From Acidobacteriota bacterium (GTDB lineage: Bacteria; Acidobacteriota; Terriglobia; Bryobacterales; Bryobacteraceae): a stretch of 38,788 bases of DNA. This document shows positions 23,338 through 31,741 of this stretch, piece after piece. The stretch spans positions 1-38,788 of the forward strand of contig JAFDVS010000039.1 in NCBI GenBank assembly GCA_018268935.1, given 5' to 3'. Each line of letters opens with the position of its first letter. The first letter of the stretch is position 1. Position numbers and translations under genes: made by a program. The notes below the pieces were generated by a model. The model was given only the letters and a program-made list of their open reading frames with translations. It ran no database searches and had not been told where the DNA came from.

Positions 23338-25655
23338 ACGGCGAGGAGCGCGAGCGGCTGCTGGCGGAAGCCCTGGCGGAATATCACGATCGTGGCGCGC
23401 GCGGCGAAGCCGTCTCCATCTCCGAATTCTGTCGCCACTACCCGGGCATCGCGGAAGAACTCGCCGAAGAACTGGAAGTGTTCGCTTCGCTCGCGGAAAC
23501 ACAGCCGCAGGCGGATGAGCCCGCGCGGCTCTCCGGGCACAAAGTCATTCGCGAACTCGGCCACGGCGGCATGGGACGCGTCTACCTCGCGCAAGACGAG
23601 CGGCTCGATCGACAGGTCGCCATCAAGGTTCTCAGCGAGCGTTACCAATCGAACGACCGCGTGCGCAAGCGCTTCCTCGAAGAAGCGCGCACGCTGGCAA
23701 AACTGCGTCATCCCGGCATTGTCACCATCTTCGATCTCGGCCCTGACAGTGAGACGCCGCACTTCGTGATGGAGTACATTGAAGGGCTCCCGATCACAGC
23801 CGCTGCGCGTTCACTCGACATGCGCGCCAAGGCTGCGCTCTTTCGCCGCGTGCTGCTAGCCGTGGAGTTTCTCCATGGCCACCGCTTCCTGCATCGTGAT
23901 CTGAAGCCTGGGAATATCCTGGTGGATGCGCAGGGCGATACGCGCCTGCTCGATTTCGGCCTTGCTCTGCCGCTCGAGGAACTCGATGGCCGCATGACGC
24001 TACCAGGCGAGATCCCCGGTACTCCCTACTACCTTTCGCCCGAACAGGCGCGCGGTGAACAGCAACTGGACGCCCGCAGCGATGTCTTCGCACTCGGCAT
24101 TCTGCTCTACGAATTGATCGCCGGCGTGCTGCCCTTTCGACAGCCCTCGTTGCCGGAGCAACTCCGCAGCATCGCCCAGGATGAGCCGGAACTACCGGCG
24201 CGCCGCAATCCGGCGGTTCCGGCGCCGCTCCAGGACATCTGCATGCAGGCGCTCGAAAAAGCCCCGGATGCGCGCTACGCCTCCGTTGAGGAAATGCGCC
24301 GCGACATCGATCGGTTCCTTGCCGGCGAGCCTGTGCTAGCCGCTCCCGCCTCCTACGGCCGCCGCATGGAAAACACCCTGCGCCGCCACCTCAGCGACAT
24401 CGATGCGTGGCGGCGCGAACACCTGCTGCTTCCCGCCGAACACGACCGGCTACAGGCCGCCTATCAGGGCCTGGCCGAGCGGGAGGATGCCTGGATCCTT
24501 GAGGCTCGCCGTCTTTCGCTCTCGCAAGTGGCGCTCTATTTCGGCTCCTGGATGCTGGTTGCCGGAGCGATGGTGGCAGTGCTGCTGCGGCAGAAGGGCT
24601 TTGAAGGCTGGCCGTCGGTAGTGCTCGTTTCACTCGCCTGTGTCCCGTCGGCCACGCTCGGCCTGCGCTACTGGAAGCAGCGCCAACTGCGGGTTGCCAT
24701 CGGTTTCCTGCTGACCTTCTGCATCCTGCTGCCCGCGGCGTTGCTGCTGGCCATGGGGGAACTGGGCTTGTTCGCCGGCCGCGGCCCGAAGTCGTGGGAA
24801 CTGTTCGACCGCTATTCCACCTCGCCTCTCATGCGGCGCCCGGCCAACGCGCAATTGTGGTGGGCGCTGCTGCTCTCCTTCCCCGCCTACGCCTGGCTGC
24901 GCCGCTACACGCAATCCTCGGTGTTTTCTTTCGTCGCCGCCGCGGCCTTGTCTGCCTGGAGCCTCGTCACGCTCATGCGCTTCGGCCTGCTCGACTGGCT
25001 CGCCGAAGATCCCGGCCGCGCGTTCCTATGGCTCACGCCTGTGGCCGCCGGATTCTTCGCGCTTGCTCTGCTGCTGGAACAGCGCGGCCAACCGCTGGAT
25101 TCCCGCTACTTCTATCCGTTGGGTGTGGCCTTCACGCTCATCGGCCTGAGCGGAGTCGCCTCCTTCCACGATGGCTACGCCGCATGGTGGAAAGCTACAT
25201 TCCCGTTCACTCGCGGTCAACCCGAATACCTGTTCCTCGCCAATGCCGCGCTCTACTACCTGCTGCAACTGGTCTGTGATTGGGCCGGCTCCGATCAGTT
25301 GCGCCGTGTCGGCAAGGCATTCCGATTCGTTCTGCCGGGGCATGTGATGGGCAGCATTTTCTTCCTCGGCCTGGAAGCATCGAAGCAGCCTGCGAACGCG
25401 GTTGAAGCGCGCCTCTTCCAGATCCTGCTGCCCGCCGTGGCGGCACTTTTCGTGTTCGGCAGCATCTCCAAACAGATGAAGAATTTCTTCGCCACTGGCT
25501 TGATCTTCTTCGGTCTTGGTGTGGCCCGGCTGGCCTGGAATCTGCTTCGCGAGGAAGCATGGTGGCCTCTTGCGCTGGTTCTCGCCGGACTCGCGGTGAT
25601 GCTGGCTGCCGCCAACTTCACGGCCCTTCGTCTGCGCCTCAAAAAAATCTTTTGA
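23334..25655 (+). CDS. Ser/Thr protein kinase with multi-pass membrane C-terminus
   Basis: A 773-residue protein. The Hanks-type kinase domain spans about 70-330: GHGGMG loop at 76-81, Lys98 in VAIKVL, HRDLKPGN at 187-194, DFG at 207-209, GTPYYLSPEQ activation-segment end. A short acidic N-terminal region (EFCRHYPGIAEELAEELEVF) precedes it. From about 398 the chain has ten or so hydrophobic helices, the first LYFGSWMLVAGAMVAVLL and the last LALVLAGLAVMLAAANFTAL. Most bacterial kinases of this type have one membrane helix and an outer sensor, so the large membrane part is unusual and may be the sensor. Coupled to the sigma factor gene by ATGA. Confidence 0.85.
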   Translation: MNGEERERLLAEALAEYHDRGARGEAVSISEFCRHYPGIAEELAEELEVFASLAETQPQADEPARLSGHKVIRELGHGGMGRVYLAQDERLDRQVAIKVLSERYQSNDRVRKRFLEEARTLAKLRHPGIVTIFDLGPDSETPHFVMEYIEGLPITAAARSLDMRAKAALFRRVLLAVEFLHGHRFLHRDLKPGNILVDAQGDTRLLDFGLALPLEELDGRMTLPGEIPGTPYYLSPEQARGEQQLDARSDVFALGILLYELIAGVLPFRQPSLPEQLRSIAQDEPELPARRNPAVPAPLQDICMQALEKAPDARYASVEEMRRDIDRFLAGEPVLAAPASYGRRMENTLRRHLSDIDAWRREHLLLPAEHDRLQAAYQGLAEREDAWILEARRLSLSQVALYFGSWMLVAGAMVAVLLRQKGFEGWPSVVLVSLACVPSATLGLRYWKQRQLRVAIGFLLTFCILLPAALLLAMGELGLFAGRGPKSWELFDRYSTSPLMRRPANAQLWWALLLSFPAYAWLRRYTQSSVFSFVAAAALSAWSLVTLMRFGLLDWLAEDPGRAFLWLTPVAAGFFALALLLEQRGQPLDSRYFYPLGVAFTLIGLSGVASFHDGYAAWWKATFPFTRGQPEYLFLANAALYYLLQLVCDWAGSDQLRRVGKAFRFVLPGHVMGSIFFLGLEASKQPANAVEARLFQILLPAVAALFVFGSISKQMKNFFATGLIFFGLGVARLAWNLLREEAWWPLALVLAGLAVMLAAANFTALRLRLKKIF

Positions 25656-25685
25656 CCAGGTGAAAGAATCGCCCGGCCGCAGCGC

Positions 25686-25707
25686 TGTTCTCCGGTGAAG
25701 GAGAACA
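25686..25707 (+). promoter_or_regulatory. hairpin that contains the Shine-Dalgarno of the lipoprotein gene
   Basis: TGTTCTCC (25686-25693) pairs perfectly with GGAGAACA (25700-25707) around a GGTGAA loop. The GGAG of the right arm is the ribosome site for ATG 25714, so in the folded state it would be hidden. May act as a translational switch or simply lower expression relative to the kinase. Confidence 0.5.
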
Positions 25708-25713
25708 CAACAC

Positions 25714-26253
25714 ATGAAACGAATGATGCTGATCGCAATGGCAACCCTTACTCTCACCGGTTGCGCCGACATCAATTTCCTCTACCCGATCTTTGAAAAA
25801 AGGGATCTTGCCACGGATATCGATCTCTCCGGCGAATGGAAAGGGAAGGATAACGACAAGTGGCGCTTCACCCGCGCCGGCGACGGTTCCTACACGCTGG
25901 AGTGGTCTAACAAGGAGGAGAAAGAAGTGCTGGAAGCCAACCTGGTCCGCATCTCCAACTATCTCTTTCTCGATGTTTCTTCCAAGCCTGAAGGCACCGC
26001 CATCCGGGGCCATGCCGTGGCCCGCGTCGATCTCTCCGCGGCTTCGTTGTATCTGGGCTGGTTTGATACCGGTTGGCTCGCTGACCGCTTGGAGAAAGAT
26101 CACGCCCTCACCTTCGAACGGCCGTGCATGGAAAAGAACCGCAAATGCATGGTGGTGACCGCATCCACCGCCGACATCCAGAACTTTCTCATGCGCTATG
26201 CACAAGATGGTAAGGCGTTCGAAAAGCCCGACCTGTTGCGCCGCACCGAGTAG
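25714..26253 (+). CDS. lipoprotein of unknown function
   Basis: A 179-residue protein with a lipoprotein signal (MKRMMLIAMATLTLTGC, lipobox LTGC, Cys17). The mature protein is beta-rich (GEWKGKDNDKWRFTRAGDGSYTLEWSN) and ends in charged helices; two Cys (RPC and RKC) could form a disulfide. The GEW/ GDGSYTLEW pattern resembles small beta-barrel lipoproteins, but I do not recognise a family. It lies 58 bases after the sigma/kinase pair, with its ribosome site in a hairpin, and may be the third gene of that operon. Confidence 0.65.
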   Translation: MKRMMLIAMATLTLTGCADINFLYPIFEKRDLATDIDLSGEWKGKDNDKWRFTRAGDGSYTLEWSNKEEKEVLEANLVRISNYLFLDVSSKPEGTAIRGHAVARVDLSAASLYLGWFDTGWLADRLEKDHALTFERPCMEKNRKCMVVTASTADIQNFLMRYAQDGKAFEKPDLLRRTE

Positions 26254-26258
26254 CGGAA

Positions 26259-27431
26259 TCAATCTTTGACTTCGGCGAATTTCTGGGCGGCGTACTCCAG
26301 ATCGTCCGGGCTGTGCGCCGCCGATACCTGTGTCCGGATGCGAGCCTTGCCCTGCGGAACCACCGGGTAGGAAAACCCAACCACGTACACGCCACGCTCC
26401 AGCATCCGTTCCGCCATCCGTGCCGCCGCTGCGGCATCGCCAATCATGATCGGAACAATCGGATGCTCGCCCGGCAGGATGTTGAATCCCAGGCCCGACA
26501 TGCGCTCCCGGAAGAACTTCGTATTCCGCTCCAGCCGGTCGCGCAATTCCGTGGAGCGCGACAGCAGTTCCAGCGCCTTCAGCGAAGCGGCGGCAATCGG
26601 CGGCGCCAGCGTGTTCGAAAACAAGTACGGCCGCGACCGCTGCCGCAGCAGAGCAATGATCTCCTTATGGCCGGAAATGTAGCCGCCGCTCGCTCCACCT
26701 AGCGCCTTGCCCAACGTGCCGGTGAGGATGTCCACTCTTCCCATCACCGCACAATGTTCATGTGTGCCGCGCCCATGCATGCCCATGAAGCCGACCGCGT
26801 GGCTATCGTCCACCATCACCATCGCCTGATAGCGCTCCGCCAAATCGCAGATGGCAGCCAGTTTCGCGATGTAGCCGTCCATCGAGAACACGCCGTCGGT
26901 GGCAATCAACCGGAAGCGCGCGGTCGATGCCTCCTTCAGCTTCGCCTCTAAATCTTCCATGTCGCCGTTTCGATAGCGGAAGCGCTGGGCCTTCGACAAA
27001 CGAATGCCATCGATGATGCTGGCGTGATTCAGCTCATCGCTGATCACTGCGTCTTCCGCGCCCAGCAGCGTCTCAAACACGCCGCCGTTGGCATCGAAGC
27101 AAGAGGAATACAGAATAGTGTCTTCCGTGCCGAGGAAGCGGCTTAGCGCCGCCTCCAGTTCCTTATGCAGTTCCTGTGTTCCGCAGATGAAGCGCACGCT
27201 CGACAGGCCGTAACCCCATTTGTCCAGCGCTTCATGTGCGGCCTGAATCAACTCCGGATGATCGGCCAGGCCGAGATAATTGTTGGCGCACAGGTTGATC
27301 ACCCGCTGCCCGGAAGCTAATGCGATATGCGAACTCTGCGGCGAAGCGATCACCCGCTCATTCTTGAACAATCCCTGACCGCGGATGGATTCCAGGGTCT
27401 CCGCCACATGCTGCCGGTAGGCTCCGTACAT
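26259..27431 (-). CDS. kbl: glycine C-acetyltransferase (2-amino-3-ketobutyrate CoA ligase)
   Basis: A 390-residue alpha-oxoamine synthase that splits 2-amino-3-ketobutyrate with CoA into glycine and acetyl-CoA. PLP Lys lies in [15 protein letters not shown]. Other family marks are [21 protein letters not shown], the SCFDANGG loop, [20 protein letters not shown] and [11 protein letters not shown]. Length is normal. ATG 27431 lies two bases after the tdh stop, with GGGAG 8 bases upstream; TTG 27437 would overlap tdh but is less likely. Together with tdh it forms the threonine-to-glycine pathway. Confidence 0.95.
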   Translation of the reverse strand: MYGAYRQHVAETLESIRGQGLFKNERVIASPQSSHIALASGQRVINLCANNYLGLADHPELIQAAHEALDKWGYGLSSVRFICGTQELHKELEAALSRFLGTEDTILYSSCFDANGGVFETLLGAEDAVISDELNHASIIDGIRLSKAQRFRYRNGDMEDLEAKLKEASTARFRLIATDGVFSMDGYIAKLAAICDLAERYQAMVMVDDSHAVGFMGMHGRGTHEHCAVMGRVDILTGTLGKALGGASGGYISGHKEIIALLRQRSRPYLFSNTLAPPIAAASLKALELLSRSTELRDRLERNTKFFRERMSGLGFNILPGEHPIVPIMIGDAAAAARMAERMLERGVYVVGFSYPVVPQGKARIRTQVSAAHSPDDLEYAAQKFAEVKD

Positions 27432-27433
27432 AC

Positions 27434-28462
27434 TCAATTCTCCCAGCTCAAGATCACTTTGCCGGAACCGCCGGCGCGCATCGCCTCGAATCCCTTTTCA
27501 AACTCGGTGTAATGGAATCGATGCGTAATCACCGGGTCGATTTTCAACCCTGATTCCAGCATCACCGACATCTTGTACCAGGTCTCATACATCTCGCGGC
27601 CATAAACGCCCTTGATCGAGAGCCCGTTGAAGATCACTGTGTTCCAGTCGATGGAAATCGGCTCCGAGGGAATGCCCAGCATCGCGATATGCCCGCCGTG
27701 CGCCATGTTCGCCAGCATGTCGCGAAACGCCGCCGGACTGCCCGACATCTCCAGGCCCACATCGAAGCCCTCTGTCATGCCGATCTGCTTCTGCACATCG
27801 GTGAGCGTCGTCTCCTTCGGATTCACTGCCAGCGTGACACCGACTTTGCGCGCCAGCGCGAGCCGCTCTTCGTTCAAATCCGTGATCACCACGTGCCGCG
27901 CGCCCGCATGCCGCACCACCGCCGCGGCCATGATTCCGATTGGCCCGGCCCCGGTGATCAGCACATCTTCGCCGAGCACGGGAAACGACAGCGCCGTGTG
28001 AACCGCATTGCCAAACGGATCGAAGATAGCGCCGATATCCAAATCAATGCCTTCATGATGCCGCCAGATATTCGAAGTCGGCAGCGTCACATACTGCGCA
28101 AACGCACCCGGCCGGTTCACGCCGAGCCCTTTCGTGTGCGCGCACAGATGACGCCGGCCCGCCATGCAGTTGCGGCAACGCCCGCAAACCACATGCCCTT
28201 CTCCGGAAACAATCTCGCCCGGTTCAAAGCCGCCGGCATTGGCGCCGCACTTCACCACCCGGCCCACAAACTCGTGGCCGATGGCCATCGGGACAGGAAT
28301 GGTCTTCTGCGACCAGGCGTCCCAATTGTAGATATGAAGATCGGTGCCGCAAATTCCGGTACGCAGCACCTCGATCAAAACATCATTGATGCCGGTCTCG
28401 GGCTCAGGAATGTCCTGCAGCCAGAGCCCCGGCTCTGCTTTAGCCTTCACTAGCGCTTTCAT
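27434..28462 (-). CDS. tdh: L-threonine 3-dehydrogenase
   Basis: A 342-residue zinc-dependent medium-chain dehydrogenase that oxidises L-threonine to 2-amino-3-ketobutyrate with NAD. Catalytic zinc ligands: Cys in [14 protein letters not shown] and HE in GHEFVGRV. Structural zinc: [15 protein letters not shown]. The NAD fold is [12 protein letters not shown] with [10 protein letters not shown] 28462 has GAGGAA 5 bases upstream. It precedes kbl by two bases, the classical tdh-kbl pair, and follows the TonB receptor gene by 63 bases on the same strand. Confidence 0.97.
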   Translation of the reverse strand: MKALVKAKAEPGLWLQDIPEPETGINDVLIEVLRTGICGTDLHIYNWDAWSQKTIPVPMAIGHEFVGRVVKCGANAGGFEPGEIVSGEGHVVCGRCRNCMAGRRHLCAHTKGLGVNRPGAFAQYVTLPTSNIWRHHEGIDLDIGAIFDPFGNAVHTALSFPVLGEDVLITGAGPIGIMAAAVVRHAGARHVVITDLNEERLALARKVGVTLAVNPKETTLTDVQKQIGMTEGFDVGLEMSGSPAAFRDMLANMAHGGHIAMLGIPSEPISIDWNTVIFNGLSIKGVYGREMYETWYKMSVMLESGLKIDPVITHRFHYTEFEKGFEAMRAGGSGKVILSWEN

Positions 28463-28525
28463 GGATTCCTCATTATCAGTGTGCCTGATCGGAACCCCTC
28501 GTGCGATGGATCTCGGGCAGCGATA

Positions 28526-31500
28526 TCAGAAAAGATACTTCAACCCGAACTGGATGATGCGCCCATCCGACGCCGATTGAATCCGGCCGAAACTCCCCGG
28601 AGTGTCGGGATTGGTTCCCGGCCCGGCAAAATTCGGCCGGTTAAAAGCATTAAACAATTCCGTGCGGAATTGTACGCTGTGCGATTCCATTACGCCGCGA
28701 AAACTCTTCAAGATCCCCGCGGTCACATCGATGCGGCCCGGCGCCTGCAACTGCCCTTCGGCGCGAGGCGCGTTTCCAAACTGTCCGGTTTGATTGGGAA
28801 CGTAAGCCGTCCGGTCGAAGTATTGCGTGATCAGATCAGCACGGGCGCGTCCTGTATCGAGCCGTGCATCCTTCAGCCGGTCCGGCCGGTTCGGTTGCCC
28901 GCGCAACGCGCGATCCTGCGACGTGGCAAACGCCAGCGGTGCTCCGCTGTACATCGACCAGATCCCGTTCAGTTGCCACCCGCCCAACACGGCTCCTCCG
29001 ATGCCTTTGTTCCCCAACGGCGCCGGCAATTGCCACACCCACGAGGCAACGAATGCTTGTGCCCGGTCAAAATCGCTGGGGCCCCATTCGGGGCGCCGGT
29101 TGTCGGCGTCCTGCACTCCGCCGTTGTTGGTGAGAACGCTATTCAGATCCGACAAAGACTTCGAGAACGTGTACGACAACAGCACCGTCACGTTGCGGCT
29201 CAATCGCTTGTCCAGTGTGGCCTGCAAAGAGTTGTAGTTGGAATTCGTCACGGATTCGATATAACTGAAGCGGCTGAAAAATGGCGCCATGGGCCGCCGC
29301 GCATTGATGTTCGCCGCCGTCGATTGCCCCGGAATATACACGGCTTGATTCGCATCGCGCAGATAGGGAATGTGCGTCCCGCGCGAGCCGACGTAGCCCA
29401 CCGTCATCAGCCAGTCACGCCGGAATTCATGCTGGATGTTCAGATTCCACTGCTGCATGTGCAGCTCTTTGAAATTCGGACCGTACGACAATCCTACGAT
29501 CTCCCGGTCGAACACCGCGTCTTTATTCGGCACGTAAGGATGCGGATTGCCACCCGGGAAATTGGCCCACGGATTCGCCGTGCTTGCCGGCGCATTGATG
29601 TCGATGATGCGCGTGAACGGCTGGTAGATGGCGAATTGCCCTTCAATATTCGACCACGAGGGATTGAAGTAAATCCCGTAGCCCGCGCGCAGAATCGTCT
29701 TCTGATTCCCGGTGAGAGAATAGGCCAGGCCCACCCTTGGCGCGAACAGGTTCTTCACCGCGTTGCGCCCGCTGCGCGGTACACCGGGATCCCCATAGAA
29801 CAGCAATCCCGGAGGCGCATTCACATACACCTGCGACTTTGCGCCGGGCCGGTACTGCATCGCCGCATCATTCACTGCCAGTGGCGGCAATGGCAATTCA
29901 TAACGTAACCCCAGATTCACCGCCAGCCGCCGCGATACTTTGATGTCGTCCTGCGCGTACCAGCTCAGATGCAACCCGCGCACGTTGTCCGGAGCGGGGC
30001 TCCCTTGCCGGAAAGTCGCCGGGCGCCCCAACATGTAATCCGTCAGCGCCAGGCCGGAAAACACACCGCTGTAGGTGAACGAACCATTCGTGCGCGACAG
30101 GTTCGCGTCCTGCTGGAAGGTGCGAATGCCATCGCCACCCAACTGAATCGTGTGCCTGCCGCGAATCCAAGAGAAATCGTTGCTGAAGGCCAGCGTGTTG
30201 TAGTCCCGCGCGATCTTGATCTGCTCAATACTCGCCTGGAAAAAGCCGGTGACGTTCATCAGTGGAAAGTCCGGTGTGTACGTGTAATAGTTCGGTGCGA
30301 AACCGAGCTTCTTCAGATCTTCCAGTGCAATCTTGGGCTGGTAATCCGCCTCCGTGTAGTATCCGTTGAAGCTCACCCGCGCGATGTTGATCTTGTTGTT
30401 GGAAATGTTGGTGGTGTGCGTGAGTCCAAACAAGTCCGTATCCAGCACAACAGAGCCGTTCTGAAAGGCCGGTAGATTTCCATGCCCCGTGGGCCCTGTG
30501 CGCCGCGTCACAAACGCGCGTCCGCTGATCTGCTGCTTACCGCCCATCAGGATCTGGTCTCCGCGCAGCAGCAACTGCGAGGGATTGTTGTCATTCGGCC
30601 GCTGATAGGCATAGTTGCCCAGCGCGTTCTGCGCCGCCGGCACATATTGCTTCATGAAATTCATCGCCAGCGGATCCAGCCTGCTCGCCGGAATCACGTT
30701 GCCGGGAAAATTCTGATTGTTCACCGGATCGCGAATCACACGCGATTGCCCCGAAAAGTCCCCGGTGAACTGCTGTTCCGTCGGCGTCAGGATATTCTGC
30801 AGCGCACCAAGCGGCTCCTTCTGCTGCTCCAGGTTCACAAACCAGAAGGTGCGGTTCCGGCCGTCATAGAGCTTCGGCAAAAACAACGGTCCGCCCCCGG
30901 CGAATCCATATTGGTTGCGCTTCCGCTTCGTTTTCGTAGGCAGAAAGAAATTCCGCGCATCCAGTTTGTCGTTGCGCAGAAACTCGTACAGGCTCCCATG
31001 CAACGCGTTGGTGCCGCTCTTCGTCGAGACTTCTATTACGCCCGATGCATAACCATACTTCGCCGACGGCAGATTGGTTTGGATGGTAAACTCCTGCACC
31101 GCATCGGGACTCGGGCTCGGCAGAATCTGTTGAAACACGTTGTCCACATTCAACGCTCCGTCCAACCGCACATTCGCCATGCCGCTGTTCTGACCGCCGG
31201 AACGTCCACCGCCGATGTTCGTTCCACTCTGCCCCGTGCCAGGCACCAACCGCGCCAGTTGGTAGACATCGCGGCCGTTCAACGGCAGATCGAGAATGCG
31301 CTGGCTATCCACCAACTGCTGATTCGTAGCCGACTCCGTACTCACGCGGCTTGCATCCGCTGATACGGTCACCTGCTCGGTGAGGCTGCCAACCTCCAGC
31401 ACCAGGTTCAACAGGATCTCCGCGTTGGTGGTCAGGGAAAGCCCGTCCTTCACCGCGGTCTTAAAACCTTGTAGTTCCGCTTTGATCTGATAATTCCCAA

Positions 31501-31696
31501 TGGGAAGGCGCGGCAGCAGATAACGCCCCTCCGTGTCGCTCTGTGTCTGGAAAGTGGTCTGACGATCTGTCAGCACGGCCTGAATCGCCACATTCGGCAA
31601 GATGGCGCCGGTGGAATCGGTCACCGTCCCGGAAAGCCTCGCTTCCTGCGCCGAGGCCAAGGAAGCAAATAGAATCCACACGGAAATGCATTTCAT
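28526..31696 (-). CDS. TonB-dependent receptor, Oar-like, with carboxypeptidase-regulatory-like N-terminus
   Basis: A 1056-residue outer-membrane protein. After a signal peptide (MKCISVWILFASLASAQ), residues about 20-100 form a CarboxypepD_reg-like domain (LSGTVTDSTGAILPNVAIQA, GRYLLPRLPIGNYQIKAELQGF). The plug follows (ESATNQQLVDSQRILDLPLNG, then VDNVFQQILPSP) and a long beta-barrel that ends in an aromatic residue (IIQFGLKYLF), as outer-membrane barrels do. Acidobacteria encode many of these, thought to import oligosaccharides or peptides; the ligand is unknown. An inverted repeat overlaps the start codon. The kinase-TPR gene lies 45 bases upstream on the same strand. Confidence 0.9.
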   Translation of the reverse strand: MKCISVWILFASLASAQEARLSGTVTDSTGAILPNVAIQAVLTDRQTTFQTQSDTEGRYLLPRLPIGNYQIKAELQGFKTAVKDGLSLTTNAEILLNLVLEVGSLTEQVTVSADASRVSTESATNQQLVDSQRILDLPLNGRDVYQLARLVPGTGQSGTNIGGGRSGGQNSGMANVRLDGALNVDNVFQQILPSPSPDAVQEFTIQTNLPSAKYGYASGVIEVSTKSGTNALHGSLYEFLRNDKLDARNFFLPTKTKRKRNQYGFAGGGPLFLPKLYDGRNRTFWFVNLEQQKEPLGALQNILTPTEQQFTGDFSGQSRVIRDPVNNQNFPGNVIPASRLDPLAMNFMKQYVPAAQNALGNYAYQRPNDNNPSQLLLRGDQILMGGKQQISGRAFVTRRTGPTGHGNLPAFQNGSVVLDTDLFGLTHTTNISNNKINIARVSFNGYYTEADYQPKIALEDLKKLGFAPNYYTYTPDFPLMNVTGFFQASIEQIKIARDYNTLAFSNDFSWIRGRHTIQLGGDGIRTFQQDANLSRTNGSFTYSGVFSGLALTDYMLGRPATFRQGSPAPDNVRGLHLSWYAQDDIKVSRRLAVNLGLRYELPLPPLAVNDAAMQYRPGAKSQVYVNAPPGLLFYGDPGVPRSGRNAVKNLFAPRVGLAYSLTGNQKTILRAGYGIYFNPSWSNIEGQFAIYQPFTRIIDINAPASTANPWANFPGGNPHPYVPNKDAVFDREIVGLSYGPNFKELHMQQWNLNIQHEFRRDWLMTVGYVGSRGTHIPYLRDANQAVYIPGQSTAANINARRPMAPFFSRFSYIESVTNSNYNSLQATLDKRLSRNVTVLLSYTFSKSLSDLNSVLTNNGGVQDADNRRPEWGPSDFDRAQAFVASWVWQLPAPLGNKGIGGAVLGGWQLNGIWSMYSGAPLAFATSQDRALRGQPNRPDRLKDARLDTGRARADLITQYFDRTAYVPNQTGQFGNAPRAEGQLQAPGRIDVTAGILKSFRGVMESHSVQFRTELFNAFNRPNFAGPGTNPDTPGSFGRIQSASDGRIIQFGLKYLF

Positions 31697-31728
31697 ATAA
31701 CAGCGTCCTCAGTTGGACTGTGTTATAT
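31695..31728 (-). promoter_or_regulatory. interrupted palindrome over the TonB receptor start
   Basis: Arms ATATAACA (31695-31702) and TGTTATAT (31721-31728), continued inward by GTCC (31705-31708) and GGAC (31715-31718). On the minus strand the distal arm contains a TATAAC -10-like box and the proximal arm runs into the ATG. The layout fits a repressor or activator site rather than a terminator. Confidence 0.5.
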
Positions 31729-31741
31729 CACACGCTGGATA

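Noticed and set aside
28481..29908. Long plus-strand open frame opposite the TonB receptor
   Set aside because: Arg/His/Pro-rich shadow of a gene with full receptor architecture.
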